The notes beneath the pieces were generated by a model, which saw only the letters and a program-made list of their open reading frames with translations, was not told the origin of the DNA and made no database searches. A stretch of DNA of 64,000 nucleotides, taken from Berberis thunbergii. Its lineage: Eukaryota; Streptophyta; Magnoliopsida; Ranunculales; Berberidaceae. This document shows positions 30,459 to 42,058 of this stretch, piece by piece (position 1 is the first letter of the stretch; every line of letters begins with the position of its first letter). The translations under genes and the position numbers were made by a program. Where the stretch lies: assembly GCA_003290165.1 (NCBI GenBank), contig QNQO01000801.1:62001-126000 (forward strand), given 5' to 3'.

Positions 30459-32490
30459 ATCAAGAGTCGATCAAGGGCAGTGAACCTCCAAAGAGGCAGC
30501 GAAGGTGGAATTCAGAAAGTATTAAAATTCCTGAAATAAAGTCCTCAGGTCTCACCCCTTTAACAACACCGAAGGATGCATTCCAGTCCAGTATCTCCAA
30601 GCGCAACTTTTCTAGATCGGACTCGACACTTAACGGTGGAGACACACCAAAGGAGCGTGTTGGTAAGATATTTTAACTCGGTGTTCTGAATTGTAAATTC
30701 ACCACATTTATTTTGTATTTTAATCTTGGATTTCTCTGTTTCATCTTGGCAGTTCCACCATCGCAGAAATCTCCTAGCAACTCTCTCAGGATTGATAACT
30801 TTCTCAGGCCATTTACCCTGAAAGCTGTACAAGAGCTTCTGGGTAAAACTGGTACAGTGCAGTTTTTGGATGGACCACATTAAGACCCACTGCTATGTGA
30901 TGGTATGCCTTTCTTTTCCATATCCTCTATTTCCTCTTTCCTTAATCTTGTCACCATGTTATTTATTTATTTATTTTTATGTTATGGTGCATTTACATGA
31001 GTGAAATCAAGTTTGTATATAGAAAGTCTACTCAACGTCCTTCGGCAAGCTTGAATCGAGTAAATTTTTTTTATTGATAAGCAAGACATACTAAAGAATT
31101 GTATTAAAATGGCAACCACGAGTGAGATGCTCGTGAAGCCAAGAAAAGGAGGCAAGAGATATAACCAAAACAACACTTGTATCTTTGTTGAATATTAAGC
31201 ATATGAAGATCACACCTTTTGCTTTTAAAAAACTTTTGATTTTGTCTTTCTGGATTACCTGCAAACTTGCAACAATCAGCTGGTACTGAATCCAGTTTTC
31301 CTTCGAAGATACAATTCTATTTTTCCAATGGTTGGCCCCCTGAATAAGAGAAATCCCTAGTAGGAAATCTACCCCTAAACAGTAATCACAAGCACTTCAT
31401 CTCCTCAGAGAAAGGACACAAGAAGAACAGGTGGTTGATTGTTTGTTGATCATACCACAAAGGCTGTACTTATTAATGAGCCACTGACCAGATGAGAAAG
31501 TTAGTTCTAGGGAGAAGATGGAGACATGGAGTTTTGTTTGAGGTAGGAGCTGTCCACTGTCATTCAAATCAAACAGGTTTAAGCCTGTCGTCCAACCGAA
31601 TCGGGAAGGCAAGCTCCCATTCATACAAACTTGTGCCCATATCATTCGAAGGAATGAAGAACTGTGACATGGCACCAGTCTGCCTCAAGGAGATGCTGAT
31701 CAGATTTTGGAATCTGACTTTTAATATTTTTTCAACAAACCAAAATTTGAAGCTCATTACCAACGAGTCATCAAAACTCAAGACTGCCTTTATGTTCATA
31801 ATTTCCGCTTTGGTTTATCCAAAATGTGATAGATAGGTCAATGGAAACCTCGGTAAATCGTCAAGATGAAAACGTAGGGTTTGTCTGACTGTTGATTTGA
31901 CTTTTTTGGTGCTGAATTCGCTGCTTCTCTTATTTGTCAATTTATATTTTAGTTGAGCACAATTTTACAAAGTCAATTTGGAAATTCAGTATACAATTTT
32001 TATTTTTGTTTAAATTTGGGTTTACTATCTGCTTATCATAAATAAAATCTTTTGCAGTTTTCTTCAGTGGAAGAAGCTACAAAGACTAGGAATGTTGTAT
32101 ACAACCTACAATGGCCTACTAATGGAGGAAAACTCCTGGTTGCTGATTTTGTTGACCCACAAGAAGTGAAAATACGAGCTAAGGTGCCTCTTCAGTCTCC
32201 CGTAACTCCTAGTCACATCAAGACCACACCCTCAGCTCCATCTCAACTACAAGCCTCACCTCGCCAACATGTCCCCTAGCAACATCTTCTTGCCCCACCT
32301 TTGCTCTCCACACCACCACCACTGTCTGATCCACCTACAACAAGGGAATGTCTTCCTCCACCACCACCAGTAACAAAATCAGAGGCAATTAGGTGGAGTA
32401 TGTTATTAGGGGCTCTCCAGCAGTCGGTGATTAATTTGTCGAGCCTCCCGCTACTATCGACAAATCATCATCAGCCACCACATCCCTAAA
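30459..32490 (+). pseudogene. Captured fragment of a plant Acinus-type (SAP/RRM) gene
   Basis: Three exons are visible. 30459-30662 encodes EPPKRQRRWNSESIKIPEIK and SISKRNFSRSDSTLNGGDTPKERV; 30753-30902 encodes PSNSLRIDNFLRPFTLKAVQELLGKTGTV; 32058-32276 encodes SSVEEATKTRNVVYNLQWP and GGKLLVADFVDPQEVKIR, followed by the Pro-rich region. Together these are the C-terminal half of plant Acinus, an RRM protein of the exon-junction ASAP complex. Introns with GT..AG borders are kept. The second exon has a small indel that puts the WMDHIKTHCY part out of frame, and a stop at 32276-32278 ends the last exon early, so normal protein cannot be made. Confidence 0.88.
30985..31860 (-). other. Possible LINE remnant within the Acinus intron
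   Basis: Within the second captured intron, the minus strand has a frame (31675-31397) ending in LINKYSLCGMINKQSTTCSSC, resembling the zinc-binding end of plant LINE proteins. The plus strand carries a TTTTTTTATTGATAAGCAAGA segment as seen in LINE 3' tails on the other strand. No target duplication was found. Confidence 0.3.
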
Positions 32491-32719
32491 AAATGTACTG
32501 ATGTGTTTTTTTAATTCGTAACTATAAAGTACGGTTTAAAATTTTTAATTTGTAATGGATACATTGTGATTTTACATTATTAATTTGTAAAGTTAATAGT
32601 ATTTAAATAAATTAGCAAAACCTTTCTATGCGTGAGACGATTCAATTAATAAATATTTCAAATTTAATTAAAATAAATATTTGAATTAAAATATTTCAAA
32701 ATTATTAAACAGAACTTTA

Positions 32720-33448
32720 AGCGACAAAAATTTTCGTCGCATAAGAATATATCAAGCGTGTTTGGATCGACGGAACTTGTGTGACAACATTAGAGTGATG
32801 AATATTGTTGTCGCGTAAAGAATATCTTGTGTGATGAAAGGTTCGTCACCATTGAGTTAAGCCGACAAAGTCTAACACGACGAAAGAGATCGTCACGATT
32901 GAGTTATGCCGACAAAGTTTAATGCGATGAAATGGATCGTCGCGTAAGTATATTTTGCACGAAGAAAAATTCTATTTCTTGCGACGAAATTAGCGTCGCG
33001 CAAAACAACATTACGCGACGCACCCTTATGCAACGATCTTTGGTGTCGTCGCGCAAAAGGATTTCATAGCGACGAAGATTTATTTTCGTCGCGCAAAGAT
33101 TTGTGAGAGTGTCGTCGCGCAAAAAGGATTTTGTAGCGACGAAGATTTAGTTGCGTCGTGCAAAGACTTGCGAGACAGAGCTGTGGTGTCGTCGGGCAAA
33201 AAGGCATTTGTAGCGACGAAGCTTATTTTCGTCGCGCAAAGACTTGCGAGACAGAGCTGTGGTGTCGTCGCGCAAAAAGGCATTTGTAGCGACGAAGATT
33301 ATTTTTCGTCGCGCAAAGGCTTGCGAGACAGAGCTGTGGTGACAACCTTTGCGCGACGAATATTTTGTGGCCCATTATTTATGGCGACAAAATGTTGTCT
33401 ATAGCGACAATTTTGATTACGTCCCTAAAGGCCTTTTTTTTTGTAGTG
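32720..33448. repeat. Right subterminal repeat array of CACTA 3
   Basis: GCGACGAA/TTCGTCGC motifs return here. Between about 33070 and 33345 they form a tandem array with a unit of about 75 bases: CTTGCGAGACAGAGCTGTGG, TGTCGTCGCGCAAAAAGG, ATTTGTAGCGACGAAG. The array ends at the inverted terminus. Confidence 0.85.
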
Positions 33449-33451
33449 CTC

Positions 33452-34414
33452 CTTCTCACCAGGCATCCTAGAGAAGATTTGAACTTCTACAACATTTGCC
33501 CTAGTCAAGGTATTCAAAAATTTTGGAGGTTGATCTGTGCTATGGAACACACCAATCTCCATTGGAAGGGGAACATAAGCCCAAAGAGATTCACTCTTAG
33601 TACTTTCTGAAGTCTTCTTTGAACAAGGAAGAGTATTATTATCAGACTTGCCGGGATGGTTGCAGGGCTCTAGTGAAAAGGTTAGCCAACTATAACAAGT
33701 TTTGGGAAAAGTCGCTTATCATGGTTTACGACGAAAATGATCAAGAATCTAGTGGAGATGACCCCAATCTTATCAATCTTCGATTCATCAACTTGAAGTT
33801 GAGCAACTTTCATTTCTCCATGGTTAGTTCCCTAATTTCCCTAAGGCAACGACTACTCCAAACCACCAAAAGCATTTTTTCACACCATTTAACTCTCCCA
33901 CACCACTTATATAAACAAAGAAACGACATTTTTCCCCTCTCCATTCAAATTGAAAGGCAACCCCCTCCCCTCCCCCATTCAAATATCTTCCCTCTCCCCA
34001 CATTAAAATCGAAACCAATCTCTTTCCTCTCCCTAAAAATCTCTCAAAATCGAAACCCTTAAAAATTGAACGCAAAATGCAAAACGCAAAATCGACTCCA
34101 AGCAATATAAAACAGTAAATCAACATTTTTTTCCCCATTCAAAATGCGAAGGCCACACATTTTCCCTATCGCAATCAAAACGCAAAACACAATTCGTAAG
34201 CACTTGATTCTTCTTCCCCCTTCATTTGATTTGTTCGATTGCTTCACGAAATTAATATTTTGTTAACATAACATTGAAATTTCAGTTTCTTGGAGGATTC
34301 CTTATTTATTTAGTCATTACTAACTAGTACACCAAAAAATGAATCAATGTGAGAATTTTGGAGGGAAAATGTATTGTTCGCTCGAAACAATGCGACAATT
34401 TGCAAAAACCTCCC
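33452..34414. other. Right flank of CACTA 3, unassigned
   Basis: This continues the sequence that ends at 24180. It includes a frame at 33619-34062 with no recognised domain, then a promoter-like stretch (ACTTATATAAACAAAG near 33905) followed by CT-rich and CAAAACGCAAAA-type sequence. No supported gene. Confidence 0.35.
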
Positions 34415-35070
34415 TGATGCAGTCGTTTTTTGCCCCTACTTTGACCTATTTCCTCTGACTTGTTGACCTGCACAAGTAACACACGTGAGCCACGGACCAT
34501 CGTGGTGACACTGCGATGCTAAAGTCGGACAGAGATCCGAGGAAGGTGTAATGTTGTAAAAAAAGAATTTATAGCGTACCTTAACTTACCAACCTCATCT
34601 TTTATTTATAGTGCAAGAGTCCTGGTTCTACCAAACCATTGAAGGCATAGTTTAGGAAGGAGATCTTCGTGAAAATATTTCTCTAATTAGGAATCGTGTT
34701 GTAGGAGGGAAGTTCCATGTTAGCCCTGTGTTCCTAGATACGCAGGAGATAGTTCCCAATTCAAGAGCAATCCGTAGAAGGAAGTTTCCTTGCGGGAATG
34801 TACTCTGGTATTTGCTTCCTAGTTGGAAACAGAGAGTTGTTGTATATGCCTATTCAAAGCTGATCCTCGAGATACTTGCCTTAGTAGGACTTATGGGTAT
34901 TGAAGATAGATGTGAAACGTGTGGGCCTAGCATGCTGTAAGAGTTCGGTCCGTCTGGCAGGCTTAGACCGCTTGGCCCGGATCAATGTTTGGCTGACGCT
35001 GGGGCCCATAATTTCTTGAGATCATCATGACACGTGTATGGCTTAGGGATGTGACCATTTTCGTGTATCA
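34415..35070 (-). repeat. 3' LTR of Tat-type retrotransposon E2
   Basis: This 656-base LTR is the second copy of the 3055-3710 repeat, in the same orientation. On the minus strand it starts TGATACACG and ends GACTGCATCA, and it is preceded by a purine-rich CGGGGAGAATAG segment (35071-35085) that acts as the polypurine tract. The antisense ORF to its right shows that this is the 3' end of a copy whose gag-pol would lie further right. Confidence 0.82.
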
Positions 35071-35324
35071 TCAACTATTCTCCCCGAATTAGTGAGTCGT
35101 CACATCGGTTCGCTAAGTCATCTCTTGAAAATATATGCCACTCATGATGATCGAGTCTGAATCGTTGCTTGAGCCACGCGATGCATTAATTGAACATGCG
35201 TCGATTCAAGGGAAAAGATGAGGGAACCTAATCCTTATTTAGGTCATCCGTAGTGTGGAGTCTGACTCTTTTATTTTCTTTGCTTTTGAAGATACTGCTA
35301 TGTTCATCTTTTGATTAGAAAAGA

Positions 35325-36926
35325 TTGTTCATCTTCTTCTTGGCTCAACAAAACCTTCTTGATGACGCAACCTTGGCTAAGGGCCTAGAGTTTTTCGAAG
35401 ACAGGTTGCTTTCTGAGCTCGATGAAATCCGTACAAAGTTTGGGGTCCCCAAGGACCTATCGTTGTTTGTCCTGAAGGCTGACCAGACACCAATGTCGCC
35501 ACCGGCGGGGCTCATCTGCTTGCATTGTGGGATGCTTTAAACTAGAGTGTGTTTTCCTGTTCATGACATGATTTGGGAAATCTTGGACCTCTTTGGGATT
35601 CCTCTAGCCCAATTGGGGCCTAATGGATATGGAATACCCTCATCATTCTTATAAGGGCAAAGGAGGTTGATGTTCGCGTGACTCCATGGGTAATCAGTTG
35701 CTGACTTCTCCTCAGTTGAAGGGTAATGTCGTCTGTAAGATGGCGTCGTCGACCTGCTTCATGAATTTGCCAGACGACTTTGATTCTTGGCAAAATATTG
35801 CTTCTTGGCCCCTGTGAATTCAAAATACTTCTGGTTCAAGGGTCGTTCACTCGAATGAGAGTTTAGGCCGCTTTGTAAGTGTAACTTTTTCTTTTGACTC
35901 TGCTATGCTTGGTTGCAGGTTAGCTAATCATTTCTTGTGTTTCTTCGCGAGAAGGTTTCTCCTCTAGGTCGAAGCTTTGAATGAGCTACTGGTGCGGGTT
36001 GCAATGGCGGCTTCTGTCGGTGCAGATTTGCGCAAAACTGTTCCAATAGAAGGTTCCTATGAAAATCCGCCTGAGGTTGTGGAATCTGATCATCCCATTG
36101 GTGTGCTATCTGATAGTGGTCGTGGTGGCATAGGCCAAGTTTCATATAGTTTGCATTGTTCAACGTCCCGTTCCAGACCACAGCTCTAAGCGTTGGAGGG
36201 TCCTTTGGATAATTTGTTTCATCCTCTCCCTCTGGTTCATGTCGAGTCGTCTCACACTAAAGGGTCGGTTGTTCATGACAAGGAAAAGTCGCAGAGGAGA
36301 GCCTAGGAACAGTGGCGACTGCGAAGGGTGGTGCAGGCGTGATTCCTGATCTAGGAAAGTTTCATCCAAATGCGCAGATAAGCTTGTTTACACCAGACTT
36401 GGTAAGGATGAACACTCAGGTCTGGCACCAAGAGGTTGATGTGGAGTATACTTCGAGGAAACATATAAGCAAGCATAACAGTTGGCTGATGGATTGCGCT
36501 CCAAAACCCTAAAGATGATACGCTAGAAGGGTGTATGGATAAGAGTTTAAAGTACCTTATTCTTGGTATGTCTCACTTGATCCAGATGCCTGTTGCTGGG
36601 ATGGAATTCGAGGCAACTCGTGAGAGGATATACACCATGGAGCGTGTCTTATTGCACATGCAGAGACTGTATTCTGATGTGCTTTATGAAATTGAGTGGC
36701 TACAAAAACAGGCTGAGGAGAAGGGGCTGGAGTAGTTAGCCTTGGTCATCAAAACTCAAATGGCTCGTCTGGAGGCCCTTGAGCATGATCTAGCGGAGGC
36801 GGTGTCCAAGAAAAACAAACTCAAGTAGGAGTTGAGCCAGATTTTCCAAAACGCAGAGGATGCACAGGAAACTGCAGCTGAGGCACATTGTGAATTGCAG
36901 TCTCTTGCTTAAGAGAATGCTTGGAA
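35325..36926 (+). pseudogene. Antisense ORF of Tat element E2, N-terminal and middle part
   Basis: Read on the plus strand, opposite to the element, this region encodes NLLDDATLAKGLEFFEDRLL, a GVPKDLSLF segment, PPAGLICLHCGM and, after shifts, an FGIPLAQLGPNGYG segment matching the domain seen in element D at 19003-19517. After a degenerate middle, 36535-36735 and following frames give a coiled coil (EFEATRERIYTMERVLLHM, ARLEALEHDLAEAVSKKN). At least four stops interrupt it. CACTA 1 is inserted after the codons for ENAW. Confidence 0.65.
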
Positions 36927-36944
36927 CACTACACCAAAAATGCC

Positions 36945-37270
36945 CATTAGCAATGGTTTTAAACCATGGGGGTAAACCATTGTCATGGCTTAGAGCTGTG
37001 GGTGTAGAGGCGTCGCTAAATCCCTAGTAACGGCTAAAAACCGTGGCTAAAATATTAACAACGATTTTATCTCGATGACGGTTGATGATTTAGCCACGGT
37101 TATAAATTGTTGCCACAATCTTAGCCACGGTTCTAAGTCGTGGCCAGGAGTAGCCACGGCTTAAAACCGTTGCAAGTTATGGCCACGGTTCTAAGCCGTT
37201 GCAATAGTTTTAGCAACAGTTTTTAGCCGTTGCAATAATTAGCCACGGTTTTAAGCCGTGGTAATTTTTT
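36945..37270. repeat. Subterminal repeats, left end of CACTA 1
   Basis: Around a dozen copies of AGCCACGGTTTTAAGCCGT and variants (ACCGTGG, AACGGTT), in both directions, fill about 320 bases next to the terminus. The same motif fills the right end and both ends of CACTA 2. Confidence 0.85.
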
Positions 37271-37935
37271 TTTTTTTTGCTATCAAATGACTTTATAAGT
37301 TTTATTTCTAGAAAATAAAAATTTTAATGCGCCAAACTTAAACATTTCCATGAATGGAGGCAAAGTAATGTAATTAATAAGATAATGTATTACATTGAGT
37401 CACAAAATCTATCAAATAATATCTCAAATACAATGACACACACAAACTTAAATATCTCAAATACAAAGAAAGTGGAACAACATCATTGGTTCTCTACTCT
37501 TGAAGTTTGCATAGCTCATTGAAAACTTCAAATATGTCAATGCTAAATTGCTGATGATGCGAGGTACGCACTGTTGCTGCTGCGAGGGAATCATTGTTGC
37601 TGTTGCGAGGGACGAACTGCTGCTCTGCGAGGGACGCACTGATGCGAGCTTGCTGCTGGTCGCAAACCAGAATGCGCTCTGTTTCACTGCAGAGTACCCA
37701 CTATCCTAGCAGTTATGACCTGCCGGTTTTTTAATGCAATCTGGGTGCTGCATTTCACTGCTTGCACTCATTCCTGCCACAGGTCTTGGATTCCAAGCAA
37801 GTACATTACTTTAACTTGTATTTGCTATTGCTATTGCTACTGCATATGGTACCAGCTTTGAGAACACTTTGGACTTCCCTTTATAAAAATCCCCATACCT
37901 CCATGTGAGCCAAAAGCTCCATACAAAACCATAAC
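37271..37935. other. CACTA 1 interior without recognised exons
   Basis: A/T-rich sequence after the subterminal repeats, with a short imperfect tandem segment (GCTGCTGCGAGGG/CGTTGCGAGGGACG near 37570-37640). No supported coding exon. Confidence 0.4.
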
Positions 37936-38018
37936 CCTGGAAACCCACTAAATGACCAATTATACGCCTTCTCCGACATCCCACTCATCTTTATTGCACT
38001 TTTCCTATCAAATATAAC
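37936..38018 (-). pseudogene. Captured exon of ORC6 (origin recognition complex subunit 6)
   Basis: After a TTTCAG acceptor the exon encodes VIFDRKSAIKMSGMSEKAYN followed by WSFSGF. Plant ORC6 proteins have the segment DR-x-A-x-K-x-SGMSEKAY-x-RSF in their N-terminal cyclin-box-like domain, so the assignment is specific despite the short length. The Arg before SF is Trp here, and after SGF the homology ends, so either the exon border or the DNA was altered. Confidence 0.75.
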
Positions 38019-40717
38019 CTGAAACCTACACAAACCAAATCAAATTCATCAAACAAACCAACCCAGAAATCAAAGCATCTCTCTCAAACAAACCCAAGAA
38101 TGAAAACAATAATACCTCGTCGCATTTAATCAGCCCCATTTATCTAAACTATAATCTAGCTAGCTCTGACATCAAGGAGATGAAAAGTTCTAGAAGACAA
38201 ACCTATTAATGATAATCTTGCAGCTCTTGCTTCAGAGTGTTACTACCATATACACACAGGCCAACAAGCCAACTAATCTTTCACAAGCCCAGTATACCTA
38301 ATAACCCAATAAAAACTATCAGACTAGGATTCACTTTTGGATCCAAAATTAACTCCAAACATACAGAGAAAGCAAACTTTATTTCTTTATTAAGACCAAA
38401 TGCCTGATGGACCTCATTAATATGCCAGTCTCAATTATGACATTACAATTAGAAAATAATGTTCTAACAGTTGCTCAATTGAGTTGTCATGTCTTACCTC
38501 TGCCAATCGATTTAAGCTTGAATACATAAAGACCCTGGGCATTGTCCCTGATTGCAACTTCAACCTGACAGGTAGGATAATACCACATGTAAGGTTACGG
38601 ATATGGATAAACCAACAGAAAATAATAGGAGCCAAAAATATCATGTACTCCAAACAATATAAAAAAATAAGCCCAACCAAGATGGCAATAAGATAGCACA
38701 AAGTAAAGGTAGATAGAACACTCTTAAGATTTATAGTGGTATTTATGACAAAACTATGTAGATCCACAGAGCAGCAGTAGAACCAGTTCTAACAACATGC
38801 AACTATGTTCACATACCTGAGAATTAGTAACCTTGAAGACTCACTTCCATGGCAAAAGAAAAGTTGATGCTCCTCCAAACACAAGCGTCGAGACATAAAT
38901 CAGCTTTTGGAATGCATGCACTGGAGATTCACTAATAATGCTTGTGTTTCACACTACAGAACTCTCCATTTTTTTTAAATAGTGAAGTTGTAACACCTAT
39001 TTATAAATGACCTACCCGACGCTGCTCACTGTCAGCTTCGCGATCACCAGTTTCAAGCCTTTGCCTGAAGATGCGCCTACCAATCTAAAGAGTATCATAA
39101 TCAAGATGCAGTCAATAAACAAGAATGTAAAAGATAAAGATATTTTACAATCAACAATTGAAGATGTCATAAATGTGTGTATAAATATGGCCGAATTGTT
39201 TTGATGCATAGTTTTTATACAAATTCCTATTAAGCATTCAAGTGGAATAGAAATAAGAGCTTTTATTCCAAGAATATTCTCTCCACTATGAAGATCATCT
39301 TCACAAAAAATCAGTTCATTCTGCATTAGACAATGATTATTTTCTTTGATTAAAAAAAAAGACATTATTGTATTAATTTAGAGTAGGGGGGAAGAGAGAC
39401 TGGAAAAAGAACCCTCATCCCTAAACTTGTCTCAATTACACCCCCAAAGCAAAATAGTGACTTGAATATCTATCCGATATACATATCTACAGACTTGAAC
39501 GTTTCTAAAGGTTATGTTGTCTCTCTCTCCAAATTACCCAAACCATAGCATGAATAAGTTCGTCCCAAGCTCATTTTCCGAAAGTTGTCAAGGAGGGGAG
39601 ATTGATGAAAGAAGCATGACAATTTTCAACCCATGAGAGAATACAAGCCTTACCACACTTCCCTCACCAAAGGAAAGGACATGATAGTAGTAAGTAATCA
39701 AATGATTCCTTAGCAACTCCAGACAGAATGCAATGGTTAGGAAGGATGTACTTGGTTCATGATAGCTAGCAGGTTGAACATCTGCCCAATTTTCCAATCA
39801 TCCCAGCTTCTTCTCAGGTGAAAACTCTACCCTTGCACCTTACTATCCCCGAAATTTCAAACTCTTGTTATGAGAATATGTTGTACATGGCAGGCAAAGA
39901 TTGTCTCAAAGTTGCATCATACAATGATATTAAATTGAAGAATGTTGATTTCATTCATCCATTCTAAACAAGTATAATCCTAACATGACAATAGGCGTGC
40001 CTCACTGCCTTCTATGTTTCCTATATGTTTACATCACTCCTATTAGGCTAGCTAGAGAGCCTTACCATGTCTTCTAGGGCTGTTAACCAGTTCAGTTTAA
40101 GTCAGTTTCACCAAAAACCATACACCAAACCAATACGTTCAGTTTTCAAATCTTCACAACCGAAACCGACCCAAAACATTATGAACCGTCCAAACCGATA
40201 GGTTTAGTGCAGTTCGTAGGTTTTCTCAGCTTTTTAGATGAAAAATCTCTTCAGGCATAGTCAGAAAGATGAAACAGTTCGGGCACGTCGCGGGGGAGGG
40301 AGGAGAATGAGATGAAGATTATAGGCTTCATACTCCTGTGGAACAATAAACTTATTCTCCCAACAGAAACCCAAAAAAAACACTCATATACACAAACTTT
40401 AGTGGCTTAAATGCTTTACCTTTGAACATTTTGAGTAAAGCTTCTATCTTCCCTTGCAAATTTCATTGTGTGTGACTATGTTAGATCCCCATTTTCTCAA
40501 GACTGCCTGAAAGGTAGATCCTCTCCTAAAAACACAACTCTTATGTTGCAATAACAGTTGTTTACCATTAATAAAATTCTTCTTCTACTTCACTGTTTCT
40601 TTCAATATATCAACCTTCAATATAGTATCACACACATACAATCTATAATCAATCCAGAACATCTTTTGTAAATGTTAAATTCAATCAATATAAAAGAGAA
40701 ATTAAAGAGAAGCTCAC
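38019..40717 (-). other. CACTA 1 interior with unrecognised exon-like pieces
   Basis: An exon-like segment at 38498-38564 (CAG acceptor, GTAAG donor) reads VEVAIRDNAQGLYVFKLKSIG on the minus strand. Another near 38830-38925 reads SPVHAFQKLIYVSTLVFGGA followed by STFLLPW, which looks like a transmembrane segment. Neither was assigned to a family. An A/C-rich AACCGAAACCGACC segment lies near 40100-40190. The rest resembles introns. Confidence 0.35.
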
Positions 40718-40802
40718 CATGCAAAACGATGAAGGGCCGAGCAGCAGAGAAGGGTATGAATACCAAAATGAAAATGAAGGCTGAGATGGTCTGTGGAGCC
40801 AT
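40718..40802 (-). pseudogene. Captured first exon of palmitoyl-protein thioesterase gene
   Basis: The exon starts with ATG at 40802 and encodes a signal peptide, MAPQTISAFIFILVFIPFSA, followed by ARPFIVLHG, then a GTGAGC donor. The PFIVxHG segment is the first beta strand and oxyanion region of palmitoyl-protein thioesterases, lysosomal/vacuolar enzymes that remove fatty acids from proteins. No downstream exons were identified. The 5' untranslated sequence upstream (to about 40840) appears included, so the capture holds the gene's start. Confidence 0.75.
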
Positions 40803-40949
40803 GAATGTTGCAAAGTGAGTTTACAACCACTGTGTTTCTTCTTCACCTTGCAGCAATTTAATGTATATAGTTTTTGGATTCTCTAAGAGAACAAAACCGA
40901 TTTTATGCCAAAACAAATATTTGAATAATTTATGTTATCAAAACAATAC

Positions 40950-41038
40950 CCTGTATTAGGAGTATATGCACCCCTTTCACGTGCAAAATCAAACCTTACT
41001 GGACGTCCTGCAAGATCTTCACCATTCAACTCAAGTGG
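40950..41038 (-). pseudogene. Captured exon of a nucleolin-like RRM protein
   Basis: After a CTGTAG acceptor the exon encodes PLELNGEDLAGRPVRFDFAR followed by ERGAYTPNTG. This is the end of an RNA-recognition motif (LNG-x3-GR-x-V-R-x-D-x-A-x-ERG), as found in plant nucleolins, which act in rRNA gene chromatin. Its donor side is unclear. Another RRM protein cannot be excluded. Confidence 0.6.
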
Positions 41039-41143
41039 CTACAGAGGAGTAAGCAAATACTGTCACAAAATGTTTGGAGTATATTAAACTTAAGATAAAT
41101 TTCTCTGAAAACACCACGTATTTATAGATTTATAGACTCTAAC

Positions 41144-41547
41144 CTCCAAGTGAAATGGCATAACACGCGACTGTACATGTTTGAATTACAGTATTTTCCT
41201 GCTCAGTGAATGCAGTCGACACATATCCAGCCTTCTTAAGCAGCTTCGTCCAGGACCGGATGAACACAAATGCAACAAGAGCTTTAGAGACATTGAGGTT
41301 AGGAGTGATCCCAGTTGTGAGGTTAAGCTTCATAATAACAACACTATAAAGGACCCCAATGACAAGACTTGCAACAAGTCCTCTCACTGTGATCTGCTTC
41401 GTCCAAGGAGGAATCTCCTTGAACTCACGGACAACTCGTTTCTGTTCCTCATCCAGGTTCTTTGTCTCCATCTCTGTCTTCTGTTTCAGATTTTTTGCAA
41501 TCATGCCTCCAGATGGAATCTTATCTCCTTGTTCATGGATTGAAGAG
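41144..41547 (-). pseudogene. Captured exon of a Yellow Stripe-Like (YSL) oligopeptide transporter
   Basis: The exon encodes KEIPPWTKQITVRGLVASLV, IGVLYSVVIMKLNLTTGITP, NLNVSKALVAFVFIRSWTKL and a QENTVIQTCTVACYAISLGG end before a GTTAGA donor. This is the conserved N-terminus of the plant YSL family, metal-nicotianamine transporters of the OPT superfamily, covering the first two transmembrane helices and the loop with the NLN motif. The reading frame is open over the whole exon, including an acidic N-terminal part from an ATG at 41502. Only this exon is present. It lies between the nucleolin and SINE segments, all on the minus strand. Confidence 0.9.
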
Positions 41548-42014
41548 CTGCATTTGAAAAAACATATCATTGTTATGATCTCTAATTCAGAAGAAATTGT
41601 GTAGACTCAAATGCATATATATAGCAACTACAACTACCATGTTAAATCTTGCAAAATATAAGAACCCGAAATCAGTGTTTATCCTCACTACTCACAACAA
41701 AATTACGAAATTGCAATAAACAATTCCAATGGGTTTTTACCTGTCTTCAAGCTACTCACCTCTCCAACCTTAACTAAAAAGAACACACTCTGAGATTGCT
41801 ACTTAAAGACTCGCAGTAGACTAAGTAAATGAAATTATTACCTTTGTCTTTTAAACGTCAGTCTCTAACCTCCTTACCGGTCTTCCTTGCAACTCAATTA
41901 TTCATTGCAGAGTTCGCAGTAGACTAAACCGTTGGCAGGGAAAAACTTTTCTTTGCTTCTTGGAGCTGTTGTCTAAACATGCATTAAAATAATTGAGGTG
42001 CTCACAGGGATGAT

Positions 42015-42024
42015 CCAAAGAGCA

Positions 42025-42026
<2 letters not shown>
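42015..42026. repeat. Target-site duplication of the SINE (left copy)
   Basis: CCAAAGAGCACT occurs here and again at 42424-42435, exactly flanking the tRNA-like element and its poly(T). Confidence 0.9.

Positions 42027-42058
<32 letters not shown>

Larger units (their letters stand above)
24181..33448 (+). mobile_element. CACTA (En/Spm) transposon 3, 9268 bp, target duplication ctc
   Basis: The left end is CACTACTAAAAAAATCCCC and the right end, read inwards on the minus strand, is CACTACAAAAAAAAAGGCC. The trinucleotide ctc occurs at 24178-24180 and 33449-33451. Both ends carry dense subterminal repeats built on GCGACGA/TCGTCGC. Inside are a truncated transposase, an internal island of the same repeat motif, and a multi-exon fragment of a host Acinus gene, all on the plus strand. 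Confidence 0.93.

Noticed and set aside
33619..34062. 147-codon plus-strand frame next to CACTA 3
   Set aside because: No domain was recognised, the last third is CT-rich simple sequence, and there is no conservation evidence within the window.
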